Shown: positions 17,774 to 27,086, counted from the first letter of the stretch. The stretch: 64,000 nucleotides of DNA from Halomontanus rarus (GCF_017357405.1 NZ_CP071597.1:2418001-2482000), one strand, 5' to 3'. Notes: generated by a model from the letters alone, not told the origin. Numbers and translations are program-made.

Positions 17774-18544
17774 CTACAGCGCGCTGTCGTCGTAGGCGCC
17801 GTCGATCTTCAGCGCCTGGCCGGTGGTGAACGAGGCGGCGTCGCTCGCGAGATAGACCGCGGCGCCGGCGATCTCCTCGGGCGTCGCGACGCGTTCCATC
17901 GGCGTCCGCTCGTCGATGGCGGCCCGCGTCTCCGTCCCCTCGTCGAAGGCGTCACCGGCGAGGGGCGTCTTGACGAACCCCGGCTCGATCGCGTTGACCC
18001 GAACGTCGGGTGCGAGATCGGCGGCGGCGGCTCGAGTCAGCCCGTTGACGCCGCTCTTGGCCGCGCAGTAGGCCGCCCGGTTCTCGCGGGCCTGGCCCGC
18101 CGACATCGACGAGATGTTGACGATACTCCCCTCGTCCATCTCCCGTCCGAAGACGCGACACGCCCGGAATACGCCGGTCAGGTTGACGTCGATGTCCTGT
18201 CCCCACTGCTCGTCGGTCATCTCCGAGATCGGCGCGCGAGCGACCGATCCCGCGGAGTTGACGAGGACGTCTGCGCCACCGAAGGCTTCTTCCGCGGCGT
18301 CCCAGAGGGCTTCGATGGACTCGTTGTCGCGAACGTTGCAAGTGATCTCTCGCGTCGTCGCGCCTCGTTCTCGCAGCTCCTCGGCCGTCTCCGCAACCCG
18401 ATCGGCGTCCCGACTCGTCGCGATGACGTCCGCTCCGTCGTCGGCGAAGGCGAGCGCGATCGCACGGCCGATCCCGCTCGTCCCGCCGATGACGACTGCG
18501 GATCGGTCGGCGACGCTGACAGTACTCTCCGTAGTGTTACTCAT
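17774..18544 (-). CDS. SDR family oxidoreductase
   Basis: A 256-residue classical short-chain dehydrogenase with the nucleotide motif GGTSGIGRAIA (about 20-30), NSAG, and the catalytic set Ser (NISSMSAG), Tyr-x-x-x-Lys (YCAAKSG). The C-terminal part reads EPGFVKTPLAG and GQALKIDGAYD, typical of gluconate 5-dehydrogenase and KduD-like enzymes. In Bacillus subtilis an SDR serves as D-mannonate oxidoreductase, so this gene, upstream of mannonate dehydratase 2 on the same strand, is the candidate fructuronate reductase that the glucuronate branch otherwise lacks here. That assignment is inference; a ketodeoxygluconate dehydrogenase is the main alternative. Confidence 0.85.
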   Translation of the reverse strand: MSNTTESTVSVADRSAVVIGGTSGIGRAIALAFADDGADVIATSRDADRVAETAEELRERGATTREITCNVRDNESIEALWDAAEEAFGGADVLVNSAGSVARAPISEMTDEQWGQDIDVNLTGVFRACRVFGREMDEGSIVNISSMSAGQARENRAAYCAAKSGVNGLTRAAAADLAPDVRVNAIEPGFVKTPLAGDAFDEGTETRAAIDERTPMERVATPEEIAGAAVYLASDAASFTTGQALKIDGAYDDSAL

Positions 18545-18697
18545 ACGCTCACGTCGTCGCTTCCGTAATTGATTCTTGCGATGTTTCGATACTCGATGCT
18601 CGCCGCCGTGACGACTGTCCTCGAGTCTCGAGCGGAAAATTGGGGACCGCCGCTCGACACCGAGTAGATAAAACGGTACTCGGCGTCGATGCCGACG

Positions 18698-19338
18698 CTA
18701 GACCTCGACGACGGTGTTGGTGAGGGTGCCGATCTCGTCGATGCCGATGTCGACGACGTCGCCCTCCTGGAGGGTGAAGCTCTCGCTGGGAACTAGCGAC
18801 GTGCCGGTGAGCAAGACGGCGGTCTCGGGGATGGTGTTGTGGCGGGTGTAGTAGTCGACCAGCTCCTGGACGGTACGGGCCATCTCGCCGGTGTTCGTCG
18901 ACTCGTCGTACATCACCTCGCCGTCGCGTTCGATCGTCATCCACATCTCGAGGGCGTGGGGATCGTCGATCGACTCCGCGGAGGTGACGCAGGGGCCGAG
19001 CGAGCAACAGCGGTCGTAGACCTTCGCCTGCGGGAGGTAGAGGGGGTTTTCGCCCTCGATCGAGCGGCTGCTCATGTCGTTGCCGATCGTGTAGCCGACG
19101 ATCTCGCCGTCGGTGAGGACGACGCCGAGTTCGGGTTCGGGCACGTCCCACTCGGAGTCGGCGCGAATTCCGACCGCGTCGTTCGGACCGACCGTCCGAC
19201 TGGGCGTGGCCTTGAAGAAGACCTCCGGCCGCTCGCTGTCGTAAACGTCGAGGTACATATCGGGCATCGAACTCTCGGCTTCGCGGGCCTGCTCGCTGAT
19301 CGCGTAGGTCACCCCCGCCGCCCACACCTCCTCCGCGT
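18698..19338 (-). repeat. Near-identical tract shared with the second xacE (copy 1 side)
   Basis: About 640 bp from codon 76-77 to the stop codon match 53463-54103 in inverted orientation, with only scattered single-base differences. Identity drops abruptly at the 5' edge, inside the gene, and ends at the stop codons. The tract is long enough to allow homologous recombination and inversion of the 34 kb between the copies. Confidence 0.75.
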
Positions 19339-19564
19339 GGACCGGCGGCGGCGACGCCGTCTCCGTCGGAAGCGAGCACTCGCTCGCGTCCTCGAGCAAT
19401 CGGTTCGCGAGCGCGTCGATCGACTGGCCGGCGATCGACGACGCCCGGAGGAGATCCTCGAGCGTCCGCAGTTTCGGCTTCGCCGCCGTGAGATCGTACG
19501 CGGTTTCGTTCGCTCGGACTGCGAGACGGAGCGCTCCCCCGTCGTCGAGCTGGTAATAGCGCAT
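18698..19564 (-). CDS. xacE: 2-keto-3-deoxyxylonate dehydratase, FAH family, copy 1
   Basis: This 288-residue fumarylacetoacetate-hydrolase-fold enzyme matches haloarchaeal XacE, which turns 2-keto-3-deoxy-D-xylonate into 2-oxoglutarate semialdehyde. The C-terminal domain has the metal-binding EPELGVVL (Glu-x-Glu), the loop YTIGNDMSSRSIEGENPLY and ALLTGTSLVP-like AVLLTGTSLVP. From about residue 77 to the end it is almost identical, also in DNA, to copy 2 at 53234 (only four amino-acid changes), while the first 76 residues share less than half. This points to gene conversion between the copies. It is divergent from the intracellular GH10 xylanase at 19678. Confidence 0.9.
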   Translation of the reverse strand: MRYYQLDDGGALRLAVRANETAYDLTAAKPKLRTLEDLLRASSIAGQSIDALANRLLEDASECSLPTETASPPPVHAEEVWAAGVTYAISEQAREAESSMPDMYLDVYDSERPEVFFKATPSRTVGPNDAVGIRADSEWDVPEPELGVVLTDGEIVGYTIGNDMSSRSIEGENPLYLPQAKVYDRCCSLGPCVTSAESIDDPHALEMWMTIERDGEVMYDESTNTGEMARTVQELVDYYTRHNTIPETAVLLTGTSLVPSESFTLQEGDVVDIGIDEIGTLTNTVVEV

Positions 19565-19677
19565 ATGGGTGTTCGTATTTTCGTCCGCTCGGTCTTAGCT
19601 CTAGTGTCTCGCTTCGCGGGCGGTGTCACCGTCCATCGACCCGAACTTTTAGGTTCCGCGATACGTTTGTTCGAGCG

Positions 19678-20664
19678 ATGACGACAGAGCAGACCCTTCG
19701 CGAGGCAGCGACGAACCGCGACTTTCGGATCGGAGCGGCGCTGGCTGCCAGAGCGCTCCGGAGCGACCCCAGTTACTGGAAGACGGCCAAAAACGAGTTC
19801 AACGCGGTCACGCCCGAGAACGCGCTGAAGATGGGGCCGCTTCGGCCCTCCCCGCACGCGTACGACTTCACCGACGCGGACGCCATCGTCGACTTCGGAC
19901 GGAAAAACGATATGTACGTCCGGGGGCACACCCTCGTCTGGCACAACCAGAAGCCCGAGTGGTTCCAGGCGTGGGACTACACCGACGACCAACTCCGGAA
20001 ATTCCTGCGCGATCACGTCCACACCGTCGTCGGTCGGTACCGCTCCTCGATCGACGCCTGGGACGTCGTCAACGAGGCGGTCGCCGACGACGGGACGCTG
20101 CGCGAGACCGTGTGGTACGACGCGTTGGGCGAGGAGTATCTCGACCTCGCGTTCCAGTGGGCCCGCGAGGTCGACCCCGAGGTCGATCTCTACTACAACG
20201 ACTACGGCGCCGACGCCGTCAACGAGAAGTCCGACGCCATCTACGACCTCCTCGAGCGACTGCTCGAACGTGGCGTTCCCATCGATGGCGTCGGCCTCCA
20301 GTTTCACGCACTGGCCGGGCGACCGGATCCGGAGTCCGTCGCGGAGAACATCCGCCGATTCCAGGACCTGGGACTCGACGTACAGATCACGGAGATGGAC
20401 GTCGCCAACGCCGTCGACGACCGGCCCGAGAATCCGCTCGCGGAACAGGCCGACTATTACCGGGAGATCGTCGAGGTCTGCCTCGAGACGGGCTGTGACA
20501 CGCTCGTCACCTGGGGTGTCCACGACGCGAGTTCGTGGCTGCGGAGTTTCAAGGACTTCTCGGAGCGGTACACGGGCGATCCGCTGCTGTTCGACGACGC
20601 CTGTGATCCCAAGCCCGCCTACGACGCCGTCACGGATGCGCTCTCCGGGCCCGATCGGTCGTAA
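19678..20664 (+). CDS. Intracellular GH10 endo-1,4-beta-xylanase
   Basis: A 328-residue single-domain GH10 xylanase without signal peptide, hence cytoplasmic. Marks are TPENALKMG, GHTLVWHNQKPEW, WDVVNEAV with the acid/base Glu133 and QITEMDV with the nucleophile Glu239; VTWGVHDASSW closes the active site. Such intracellular GH10 enzymes trim imported xylo-oligosaccharides and cooperate with alpha-glucuronidase. The secreted counterpart is at 38076. It is divergent from xacE copy 1, with which it shares a 113-bp promoter region. Confidence is high. Confidence 0.93.
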   Translation: MTTEQTLREAATNRDFRIGAALAARALRSDPSYWKTAKNEFNAVTPENALKMGPLRPSPHAYDFTDADAIVDFGRKNDMYVRGHTLVWHNQKPEWFQAWDYTDDQLRKFLRDHVHTVVGRYRSSIDAWDVVNEAVADDGTLRETVWYDALGEEYLDLAFQWAREVDPEVDLYYNDYGADAVNEKSDAIYDLLERLLERGVPIDGVGLQFHALAGRPDPESVAENIRRFQDLGLDVQITEMDVANAVDDRPENPLAEQADYYREIVEVCLETGCDTLVTWGVHDASSWLRSFKDFSERYTGDPLLFDDACDPKPAYDAVTDALSGPDRS

Positions 20665-20812
20665 CGTCTCTCGAGGCCACTTCACATCGCGTCGTGATCG
20701 CTCTCGAGTTGCGGGTGTACACTCGTAAACCCCGATCGAAAATATCGGTCTATTACTTCAAAAACGAATTCAGGGGATAGATTTAATGCCCCGTCTCGAC
20801 ATATCCCATCCA

Positions 20813-20941
20813 ATGGCTTCTCATCAGCAGTCAGTCCAGTCGTCGTATCGCTGTCCCGAGTGTCACGGAGACCTCGTCGTCCATCACCAGTCCTGGCGGT
20901 GTGCCGATTGCGGCCACGCACCCCATCACGGTGCCGATTAG
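20813..20941 (+). CDS. 42-residue zinc-ribbon micro-protein
   Basis: A very small protein with two CxxC knuckles, CPEC at residues 14-17 and CADC at 30-33, spaced 12 residues, as in haloarchaeal single-domain zinc-finger proteins. It is also rich in His. The role of this class is mostly unknown; some members affect swarming or biofilm, which is family knowledge and not shown here. The stop overlaps the stop of a possible convergent gene by 4 nt. An AT-rich stretch about 25-40 nt upstream (gatttaatg) can serve as its promoter. Confidence 0.72.
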   Translation: MASHQQSVQSSYRCPECHGDLVVHHQSWRCADCGHAPHHGAD

Positions 20942-21219
20942 ACGTCTCCCCCGACGATCTGTGAGGGGGTCGGTTCGGCGTTCGGTCGCGTCTCCTCGAG
21001 AACACACTGGAACCCGTGATCCCGGTGTGACGGGCCGCTCGAGCGGACACTGATTCGGTCATCACAGTCGCGACACCCCGTTCGATCCGAGCGACTGGAC
21101 GACGAGGCGCTCCCGAGAACCCCCGGCCGAGCCGTCGTCTTTCCGGTCCGTTCGTAGTCGCTGGACGGTGGTGAGACCGTCTCGAGGTCGACGGTCGTCG
21201 TCCGGCTCGCGTGCCACAC
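20938..21219 (-). CDS. Possible 93-residue protein with CxxC...H...C motif
   Basis: This frame codes for a hydrophilic protein with CRDCDDR followed by HRDHGFQC, a plausible zinc site near residues 49-73. About three quarters of its codons end in G or C, acceptable for a real haloarchaeal gene but lower than neighbours. It is convergent with the zinc-ribbon micro-gene (4-nt stop overlap) and divergent from GH4. The N-terminal 45 residues are low complexity. It may be a real small zinc protein or a chance frame. Confidence 0.45.
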   Translation of the reverse strand: MWHASRTTTVDLETVSPPSSDYERTGKTTARPGVLGSASSSSRSDRTGCRDCDDRISVRSSGPSHRDHGFQCVLEETRPNAEPTPSQIVGGDV

Positions 21220-21267
21220 CGCCGCATTCCATACCTATTTACTGGCGCGGGGAAACGGGCCCAATAG

Positions 21268-22758
21268 ATGACAGCGACACCGACACCGACTCGAGCGGAG
21301 ACGACGACCGCGAGCACCGACACCGGAACCAGCGTCGACCCCGACGACGTGACGATCGCCTACATCGGCGGCGGGAGTCGTCAGTGGGCGCCGAACCTCA
21401 TCCAGGACCTCGCCCAGTCGCCCCTCGACGGCGAAGTGCGACTCTACGACACCCACTACGAGAGCGCCGAACAGAACGCCCGCTTCGGGAACTGGGTGCA
21501 GGAGCGAGAGGGTGCGGTCGCCGACTGGCACTACGAGGCGACCGAGACGCTCGAGGCGACGCTCACCGGCGCGGACGTCGTCATCATCTCGACGCAGTAC
21601 GACCCGGCGGAGACGTTCGTTCACGATCTGGATATCCCGAAGGAGTACGGCATCTACGGGGCGGTCGCAGCGACCATCGGTCCCGGCGGTATCTTCCGGG
21701 CGATGCGGACGATTCCCCAATATCGGGAGTTCGCGGCCGCGATCCGCGAGTACTGTCCCGACGCGTGGGTGTTCAACTACACCAACCCGGTCCACTTCGT
21801 CACGCGCGCGCTCTACGACGAGTATCCCGGGATCAACGCCCTCGGCCTCTGCCACGAGGTGCTGGGCACCCGACACCGCCTCGCCCGCTATGCCCGCGAG
21901 GAACTCGACATGGACGCCGAGCGCTCGGACGTCTCGGTCAACGTCAAGGGGATCAACCACTTCACGTGGGTCGACGAAGCGCGCTGTAAGGGCGTCGACC
22001 TCTGGCCGGTCCTCGAGGACTTGGTCGAGAGCGACCACGGCCATCAGGAGTTCTCCTGGGATGATCTCGCCGAGGAGAGCGTCTTCACGGACAACTGGCA
22101 GGTGACCTGGGAGCTGTTCCGACGATTCGACGTGCTCCCCGCCGCGGGCGACCGACACCTGATCGAGTACGCCACGTGGTTCATGCAGGGCGGCCAGGAG
22201 GGACTCAATCGCTGGGGCGTCAAGCGGACCGGCAGCGACTACCGCGCCAAACACTGGACACCTGCCGAGTCCGACCAGACGACCGACGTCGAGGCCTGGC
22301 TCTCCGGCGAGAAGGAGTTCGAACTCACCGAATCCAACGAGACCTTCGTCGACATCCTACTGGCGCTCGCCGGTGAAGACACCTACGTCACGAACGTCAA
22401 CCTCCCCAACGTCGGGCAGGTCGAGGACCTCCAGTCCGACGCCGTCGTCGAGACGAACGCGCTGATCCGGGCGGGCGAGGTGCGGCCGACCGCCGCCGGC
22501 GGCTTCCCGCGTCCCGTCCGAAGTCTCATCCGGGGCCACATCGACACCATCGAGACGGTCATCGAGGCCTCCCGCGACGGCGACCTCGACGCGGCGTTCC
22601 AAGGCTTTCTCATCGATCAGCAGATCCGGACCCTCCAGACGGAGGACGCACGCGAACTCTTCGCAGAACTGGTCGTCGCGGAGGAGGGTTACCTCGAGGA
22701 GTGGGACCTCGAAGGTTCCGCGGTGCTCGCCGAGTCGGAGGCGTACCCGTCCGCGTAA
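21268..22758 (+). CDS. GH4 glycosidase, alpha-glucuronidase-type
   Basis: This 496-residue enzyme is of the NAD- and Mn-dependent GH4 family. After a Thr/Ser-rich tail of about 27 residues come the Rossmann motif TIAYIGGGSRQWAPNL, the FNYTNPV motif, the metal-site motif GLCHEVLG and NVKGINHFTW. The tetrapeptide CHEV has been tied to alpha-glucuronidase members of GH4 (recalled family knowledge), against CHSV in alpha-galactosidases and alpha-glucosidases. The xylan context fits, and glucuronate isomerase lies 7 kb away. The substrate could also be galacturonides. The N-terminal tail is low-complexity, not a signal peptide. A xylose dehydrogenase gene follows on the same strand. Confidence 0.88.
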   Translation: MTATPTPTRAETTTASTDTGTSVDPDDVTIAYIGGGSRQWAPNLIQDLAQSPLDGEVRLYDTHYESAEQNARFGNWVQEREGAVADWHYEATETLEATLTGADVVIISTQYDPAETFVHDLDIPKEYGIYGAVAATIGPGGIFRAMRTIPQYREFAAAIREYCPDAWVFNYTNPVHFVTRALYDEYPGINALGLCHEVLGTRHRLARYAREELDMDAERSDVSVNVKGINHFTWVDEARCKGVDLWPVLEDLVESDHGHQEFSWDDLAEESVFTDNWQVTWELFRRFDVLPAAGDRHLIEYATWFMQGGQEGLNRWGVKRTGSDYRAKHWTPAESDQTTDVEAWLSGEKEFELTESNETFVDILLALAGEDTYVTNVNLPNVGQVEDLQSDAVVETNALIRAGEVRPTAAGGFPRPVRSLIRGHIDTIETVIEASRDGDLDAAFQGFLIDQQIRTLQTEDARELFAELVVAEEGYLEEWDLEGSAVLAESEAYPSA

Positions 22759-22777
22759 CGGACGACGGCGTCGCTCT

Positions 22778-22814
22778 CGAGTTCGGGTTCGAGTTCGGGT
22801 TCGAAATCGAGTTC
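22778..22814. repeat. Degenerate 12-mer repeat behind GH4
   Basis: CGAGTTCGGGTT is present twice in tandem (22778-22801), then a partial third unit CGAAATCGAGTTC. It sits in the spacer before the xylose dehydrogenase. Similar GAGTnC-type simple repeats occur at 50690-50795, which suggests replication slippage of a CTCGAG-rich motif. Confidence 0.6.
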
Positions 22815-22933
22815 TAGCAAGTAAGCCATCCGTCTCTCTGTCTCTCCTTCACGCCGACACTCGAAGCATCGCCGAATCGTCCGCTGACCGGTAATCACGG
22901 TGATTTATTAGCTGTCTCACGCTATCGAAGTGC

Positions 22934-24019
22934 ATGGACCCAGACGGACTGCAGTCGTATCTCGACTCGTTCTCCCACCGAGACTGGCAGGAATCGGACG
23001 ACGGTGCCGGCCCGATCCGGTTCGCGATGGTCGGACTGGGCTGGTGGACCCGCGACAAGGCGATGCCGGCCGTCGACAACTCGACGTTCTGTGAGACGAC
23101 CGTCGTCGTCAGCGGCTCGAAAGCGAAGGCCGAGGAGGTCGCCGCCGAGACCGAGACGGTCGAGGCCGGGCTCACCTACGAGGAGTTCCACGACGGCGCG
23201 GCTGTCGAGGAGTACGACGCAGTCTACGTCTGTACGCCCAACGCTCGCCACCTCGAGCTCGTCGAGAGCGCCGCCGAACACGGGAAGGCGGTGCTCTGTG
23301 AGAAACCGATGGAGGCCACGAAAGAGCGGGCCGAGCGCATGGTCGCAGCCTGCGAGGGCGAGGACGTGACGGCGATGATCGCCTACCGAATGCACACGGA
23401 GCCGGCGGCCAGACGAGCCCGAGCACTCGTCCGCGACGGAGTCATCGGCGACCCGGTCCACGTCCACGCGGACATGTCCCAGGACATCCTCGGTTGGGGG
23501 CCGGACCAGTGGCGGCTCGATCCCGACCTCGCCGGCTACGGGACGAGCGTAATGGATCTCGGCATCTACTCGATTAACACCACCCGGTTCGTCTTAGACC
23601 GTGACCCCGTCGCGGCCCAGTCGATGATGCACAGCGACCACGAGCACTTCTCGGACGTCCCCGACGAGGTCGCCGCCTTCACCGTCGCGCTCGAGGACGA
23701 CGTCTACGCGACCTGTACCGCGAGTCAACATGCCCATCTGAACAGCCACCTTCGAATCGTCGGGAGCGACGGCGTGATCACGCTCGAGCCCGCCTTCCAC
23801 TCGGCGAGCGGGTTCGAAGTGACCAGCGGGGGGACGACGATCGAGATCGACACGGAGCAGGTCGACCAGATGGAAGAGGAGTTCGACTACTTCGCCGATT
23901 GCCTGCTCGTCGGCCGCGAGCCCCACGCGACGCCCGAGCACGGCCTCGTCGACATGCGGACGATCGCGGCGATCCACGACGCCGCCGATGTGGGCGAGAC
24001 GATCGAGATCGAGAACTAA
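22934..24019 (+). CDS. gfo6: D-xylose 1-dehydrogenase (Gfo/Idh/MocA family)
   Basis: This 361-residue NADP-type dehydrogenase oxidises D-xylose to xylonolactone, the first step of the haloarchaeal oxidative pentose pathway. It carries RFAMVGLGWWTRDKAMPAV, CEKPMEATKERAERM with the catalytic lysine, IAYRMHTEPAARRA, and MDLGIYSINTTRF with active-site residues, and follows the Haloferax Gfo6 enzyme closely over its whole length. The paralogue at 449 is less similar. No xylonolactonase gene is seen nearby. Located behind GH4 and convergent with GH3. L-arabinose may be a second substrate. Confidence 0.9.
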   Translation: MDPDGLQSYLDSFSHRDWQESDDGAGPIRFAMVGLGWWTRDKAMPAVDNSTFCETTVVVSGSKAKAEEVAAETETVEAGLTYEEFHDGAAVEEYDAVYVCTPNARHLELVESAAEHGKAVLCEKPMEATKERAERMVAACEGEDVTAMIAYRMHTEPAARRARALVRDGVIGDPVHVHADMSQDILGWGPDQWRLDPDLAGYGTSVMDLGIYSINTTRFVLDRDPVAAQSMMHSDHEHFSDVPDEVAAFTVALEDDVYATCTASQHAHLNSHLRIVGSDGVITLEPAFHSASGFEVTSGGTTIEIDTEQVDQMEEEFDYFADCLLVGREPHATPEHGLVDMRTIAAIHDAADVGETIEIEN

Positions 24020-24155
24020 GCGGTTCCTTCGTCCCGTTTCCCCTGTCGTCCCGTTCTCGGAGCCGTCGCTCGAGACGAGTTCGAACTCGTCGCCGTTCCC
24101 GAGTCACTCTCGAAACCGCGGTCTCGAGCCCGAAAAAGAGACAAAAAACCGCTCC

Positions 24156-26483
24156 TTACTCCGCGTCTTCGACCGACGACTCGGCGAAGTACGTCCGCGC
24201 GGTCTTCGGCACCGCTTTCGACGCGTTGATCTCGAGGTCTGCGGTCGCGACGATGTCGGCGGCCGAGCGGCCGATCCGGACCTCGTAGGGACCTTCCTCG
24301 ACGGTGAGCGTCATGGATTCGTCGTGGAAGGCGAGTTGCGTCGGCGAGAGCTCGAAGGTGACCCGTTTGGTCTCGCCGGGCTCGAGTTCCACGCGCCGGA
24401 AGCCGGTCAGTTCCTGGACCGGGCGGGCCTGGCTCGGGTTCGCGGCGCGGGTGTACAGCTGGACGACCTCGGTGCCGGCCCGGTCGCCGGTGTTCGTGAC
24501 CGCCACGCTCGCGGTGACGGGCTCGAGGGGGGCGACGCTGTCGGCCGACAGCGAGAGGTCGCCGTACTCGATATCGGTATAGCTCAGTCCGTGGCCGAAC
24601 GGGTAGACCGGATCGCTGTCGGTGTAGACGTAGTCCTTGTTCGCGGTGTTGGCCTTGCGGTTGTAGTAGACCGGCAGCTGACCGACCGACTTGGGCAGCG
24701 AGACGGGGAGTCGGCCGCCGGGATTGTAGTCGCCGAACAGGACGTCGGCGATCGCGGGACCGCCCCCGTCGCCCGGGAGCCACGCGGAGAGGATCGCCGG
24801 GACGTCCGCGCTCTCGGCCATCCACTCGATCGCGTGGGGCTTGCCGCTGACCAGCACGACGACGAGCGGCGTGTCGGTCTCGGCGAGGTGTTCCACTAAC
24901 TCCTCCTGGACGCCCGGTAGTCCCAGGTGGGTCACGTCACAGCCCTCGCCGCTGGTGGGGACGCTCGGCTTGTTCTCCTTCTCGGCGTCGACGTCCGAAA
25001 AGTCGACCGCCGACCGCGCGCCGACGAACGCCAGCGCCACGTCGGCCTCGCTCGCAGCGTCGGCCGCCGCGTCGAACCCGTCGGTCGAGGGCCCGGAGAT
25101 CGTACAGCCCTGCTCGTGGCTCACGTCGAGACCGTCGCGGGACTCGAGGGCCTCGAGTGGCGTGATCGCGTCGGACTCGTACTCCTCTTCGGGGTAGTGA
25201 GCGGCGAAGGCGTAGTCGCCCATCAGTTCCTTCTTGTCGTCCGCCTTGGGGCCGACGACGGCGACCGAATCGACGTCCAGCGGCAGCAGGTCGTCCTCGT
25301 TCTTGAGGAGCGTCATCGACTGTCGGGCGGCGCGGCCGGTAACCTCCCGGGCCTCCTCGGTGTGGAAGGCGTCGGCCGCGGCGTCGACGTCGATCTCCGG
25401 GTCGTCGAAGACGCCCTTGCGGATCTTCTCTCGGAGCACGCGACGGACTGATTCGTCGAGCGTCTCCTCGGCGAGGTCGCCGTTCTCGACGGCCTCGACG
25501 AGGTACTCGCCGTAGTAGTCGGTGTAGGGCAGTTCGACGTCGATCCCGGCCTCCAAGGCCTGAACGCCCGCCTCGACTTTCGTGTCCGCGGTGCCGTGTT
25601 CGGTCTCGAGGTGGCGAACGCTGTAGTAGTCGGAGACGACGGTGCCGTCGAAGCCGAACTCGCCCCGCAGGACGTCGGTCAGCAGCCACTCCGAACTCGC
25701 ACAGGGGATGCCGTCGATGTCGTGGTAGGCGTTCATCACTGACTCGGCGTCGGCCTCGCTGATGGTCGCCTCGTAGGGGAACAGGTGGGTCTCGTACAGC
25801 TCTCGCATACCGACGTTGAGCGACGAGCGGTTCTTCCCGCCGTCGGTCGACCCGTGACCGACGAAGTGTTTCAGCGTGGCCGTGACGCCGTCCGATCGGT
25901 CCTCGCCCTGCAGGCCGTCGACGTACGCACACGCCATCGCCGCGACGAGGTACGGGTCCTCGCCGAAGGTCTCCTCGACCCGACCCCACCGGAGGTCGCG
26001 GGCGACGTCGAGTACCGGCGAGAGGGCGTGGACCGTGCCGATCCCCTGCAGTTCGCCTCGGATCGTCCCCGTGACCTCTCGGAGGAGATCCGGATTCCAC
26101 GTGCTCGCCATTCCGAGCATCTGCGGGAACGTCGTCGCTTCCGGTCCCATGTACCCGCTCAGACACTCCTCGTGTGGAATCGCGGGAACGCCGAGTCGCG
26201 TCTCGCCGAGGATTTCCTGCAGTTCGTTCGTCACGCTCGCTGCATCCGCCGGTGCCAGGCTCGCTTCGCCGCCGATCCGGGTCAGGTGCCCGATCCCGTT
26301 CGCGAGCCACTCCTCGGCGGCCTCCCGGTCGACCTCACCGTCTTCGACGACGCGGTCGGCGTTGACTGACCCGAGCTGTGCGGCCTTCTCCTCGAGAGTC
26401 ATGCGCTCGAGGAGGTCCTCGACCCGATTCTCCACCGGAGCCGTCTCGTCCTCGAATACGGCGTCTCGCTGTGTTCGTGTCAC
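24156..26483 (-). CDS. GH3 beta-xylosidase/beta-glucosidase
   Basis: A 775-residue cytoplasmic GH3 enzyme without signal peptide. The first barrel (about 20-330) has HEECLSGYMGPEATTFPQ, KHFVGHG and GTVVSDYYSV, whose Asp285 is the nucleophile. The alpha/beta sandwich (about 370-590) and the C-terminal fibronectin-III-like domain (about 640-755) follow. ECLxG in the first motif is common in beta-xylosidases. It ends the chain of xylo-oligosaccharide breakdown started by GH10. The divergently placed neighbour is the solute-binding protein of the importer, so uptake and hydrolysis probably share control from the 638-bp spacer. Confidence 0.9.
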   Translation of the reverse strand: MTRTQRDAVFEDETAPVENRVEDLLERMTLEEKAAQLGSVNADRVVEDGEVDREAAEEWLANGIGHLTRIGGEASLAPADAASVTNELQEILGETRLGVPAIPHEECLSGYMGPEATTFPQMLGMASTWNPDLLREVTGTIRGELQGIGTVHALSPVLDVARDLRWGRVEETFGEDPYLVAAMACAYVDGLQGEDRSDGVTATLKHFVGHGSTDGGKNRSSLNVGMRELYETHLFPYEATISEADAESVMNAYHDIDGIPCASSEWLLTDVLRGEFGFDGTVVSDYYSVRHLETEHGTADTKVEAGVQALEAGIDVELPYTDYYGEYLVEAVENGDLAEETLDESVRRVLREKIRKGVFDDPEIDVDAAADAFHTEEAREVTGRAARQSMTLLKNEDDLLPLDVDSVAVVGPKADDKKELMGDYAFAAHYPEEEYESDAITPLEALESRDGLDVSHEQGCTISGPSTDGFDAAADAASEADVALAFVGARSAVDFSDVDAEKENKPSVPTSGEGCDVTHLGLPGVQEELVEHLAETDTPLVVVLVSGKPHAIEWMAESADVPAILSAWLPGDGGGPAIADVLFGDYNPGGRLPVSLPKSVGQLPVYYNRKANTANKDYVYTDSDPVYPFGHGLSYTDIEYGDLSLSADSVAPLEPVTASVAVTNTGDRAGTEVVQLYTRAANPSQARPVQELTGFRRVELEPGETKRVTFELSPTQLAFHDESMTLTVEEGPYEVRIGRSAADIVATADLEINASKAVPKTARTYFAESSVEDAE

Positions 26484-26776
26484 GCGTCGAGTCTCACAAT
26501 CTGCCGTATTAACTGTTTTCGTAAATCGTCCGTTCTCTTTTCTCCTCTTTCCTTTTCTGTTCTCCGTCTCTCTCCTCGAGTCGATCCCATCGTGTTCCGC
26601 CCCGCTCGTTCATCCGCCTCTCTATTCCCAGTTGCGTTCTCTCAAACAGAACGCCGGCAGATCGTAAGGCGAGCATTTTCGTCACGCTTTCACGGGTCGC
26701 CGTCGCTTGCGGTCTGGTGTCACTAGTCACGTTTTCGTCGGGGCTGGCTCCCTGCAGGCGATTCTTGAAACTGCGT

Positions 26777-26796
26777 TTACACGCGTACGGATGTAA
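26777..26796. promoter_or_regulatory. Palindromic site TTACA-N10-TGTAA (site D)
   Basis: The 20-mer TTACACGCGTACGGATGTAA has perfect outer arms and the self-complementary core CGTACG. It lies 325 nt before the ATG of the solute-binding protein and 294 nt before that of GH3. Confidence 0.65.
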
Positions 26797-27061
26797 CGAC
26801 GATTGACAGGTTCCCCGGTGAGGTTCGTTTTCGGTTCCACGGCCTGTCCTATGAGAGAACAGAACGACATATGTAGAGAACAATTTGATAGTACTATCCC
26901 GAACTACGTTACTATCGGTGTCACTGTCGACTCGAGTGGTACCGGTATCCGCCGATTCCGATCCGTGGACCGATTTGGATCAACATCGACGAGCGTCTTC
27001 GTGAGTGTCTTCATTCCGCTCGAGGCAGGTGTATCAGAACGATTTACTCTCGTCGATGTTC

Positions 27062-27086
27062 GGGTTTCGAACCCAATACTATATAT
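27062..27086 (+). promoter_or_regulatory. Inverted repeat and TATA box of the importer operon
   Basis: GGGTT-TCG-AACCC at 27062-27074 directly precedes the TATA element actatatat at 27078-27086. The ATG at 27122 leaves a leader of about 10 nt. A factor on the repeat would touch the BRE position and could activate or block TFB binding. Confidence 0.5.

Noticed and set aside
26887..26898. The palindrome GATAGTACTATC before the importer
   Set aside because: Perfect but short; no second copy of the 12-mer was seen, so it is recorded only within the spacer description.
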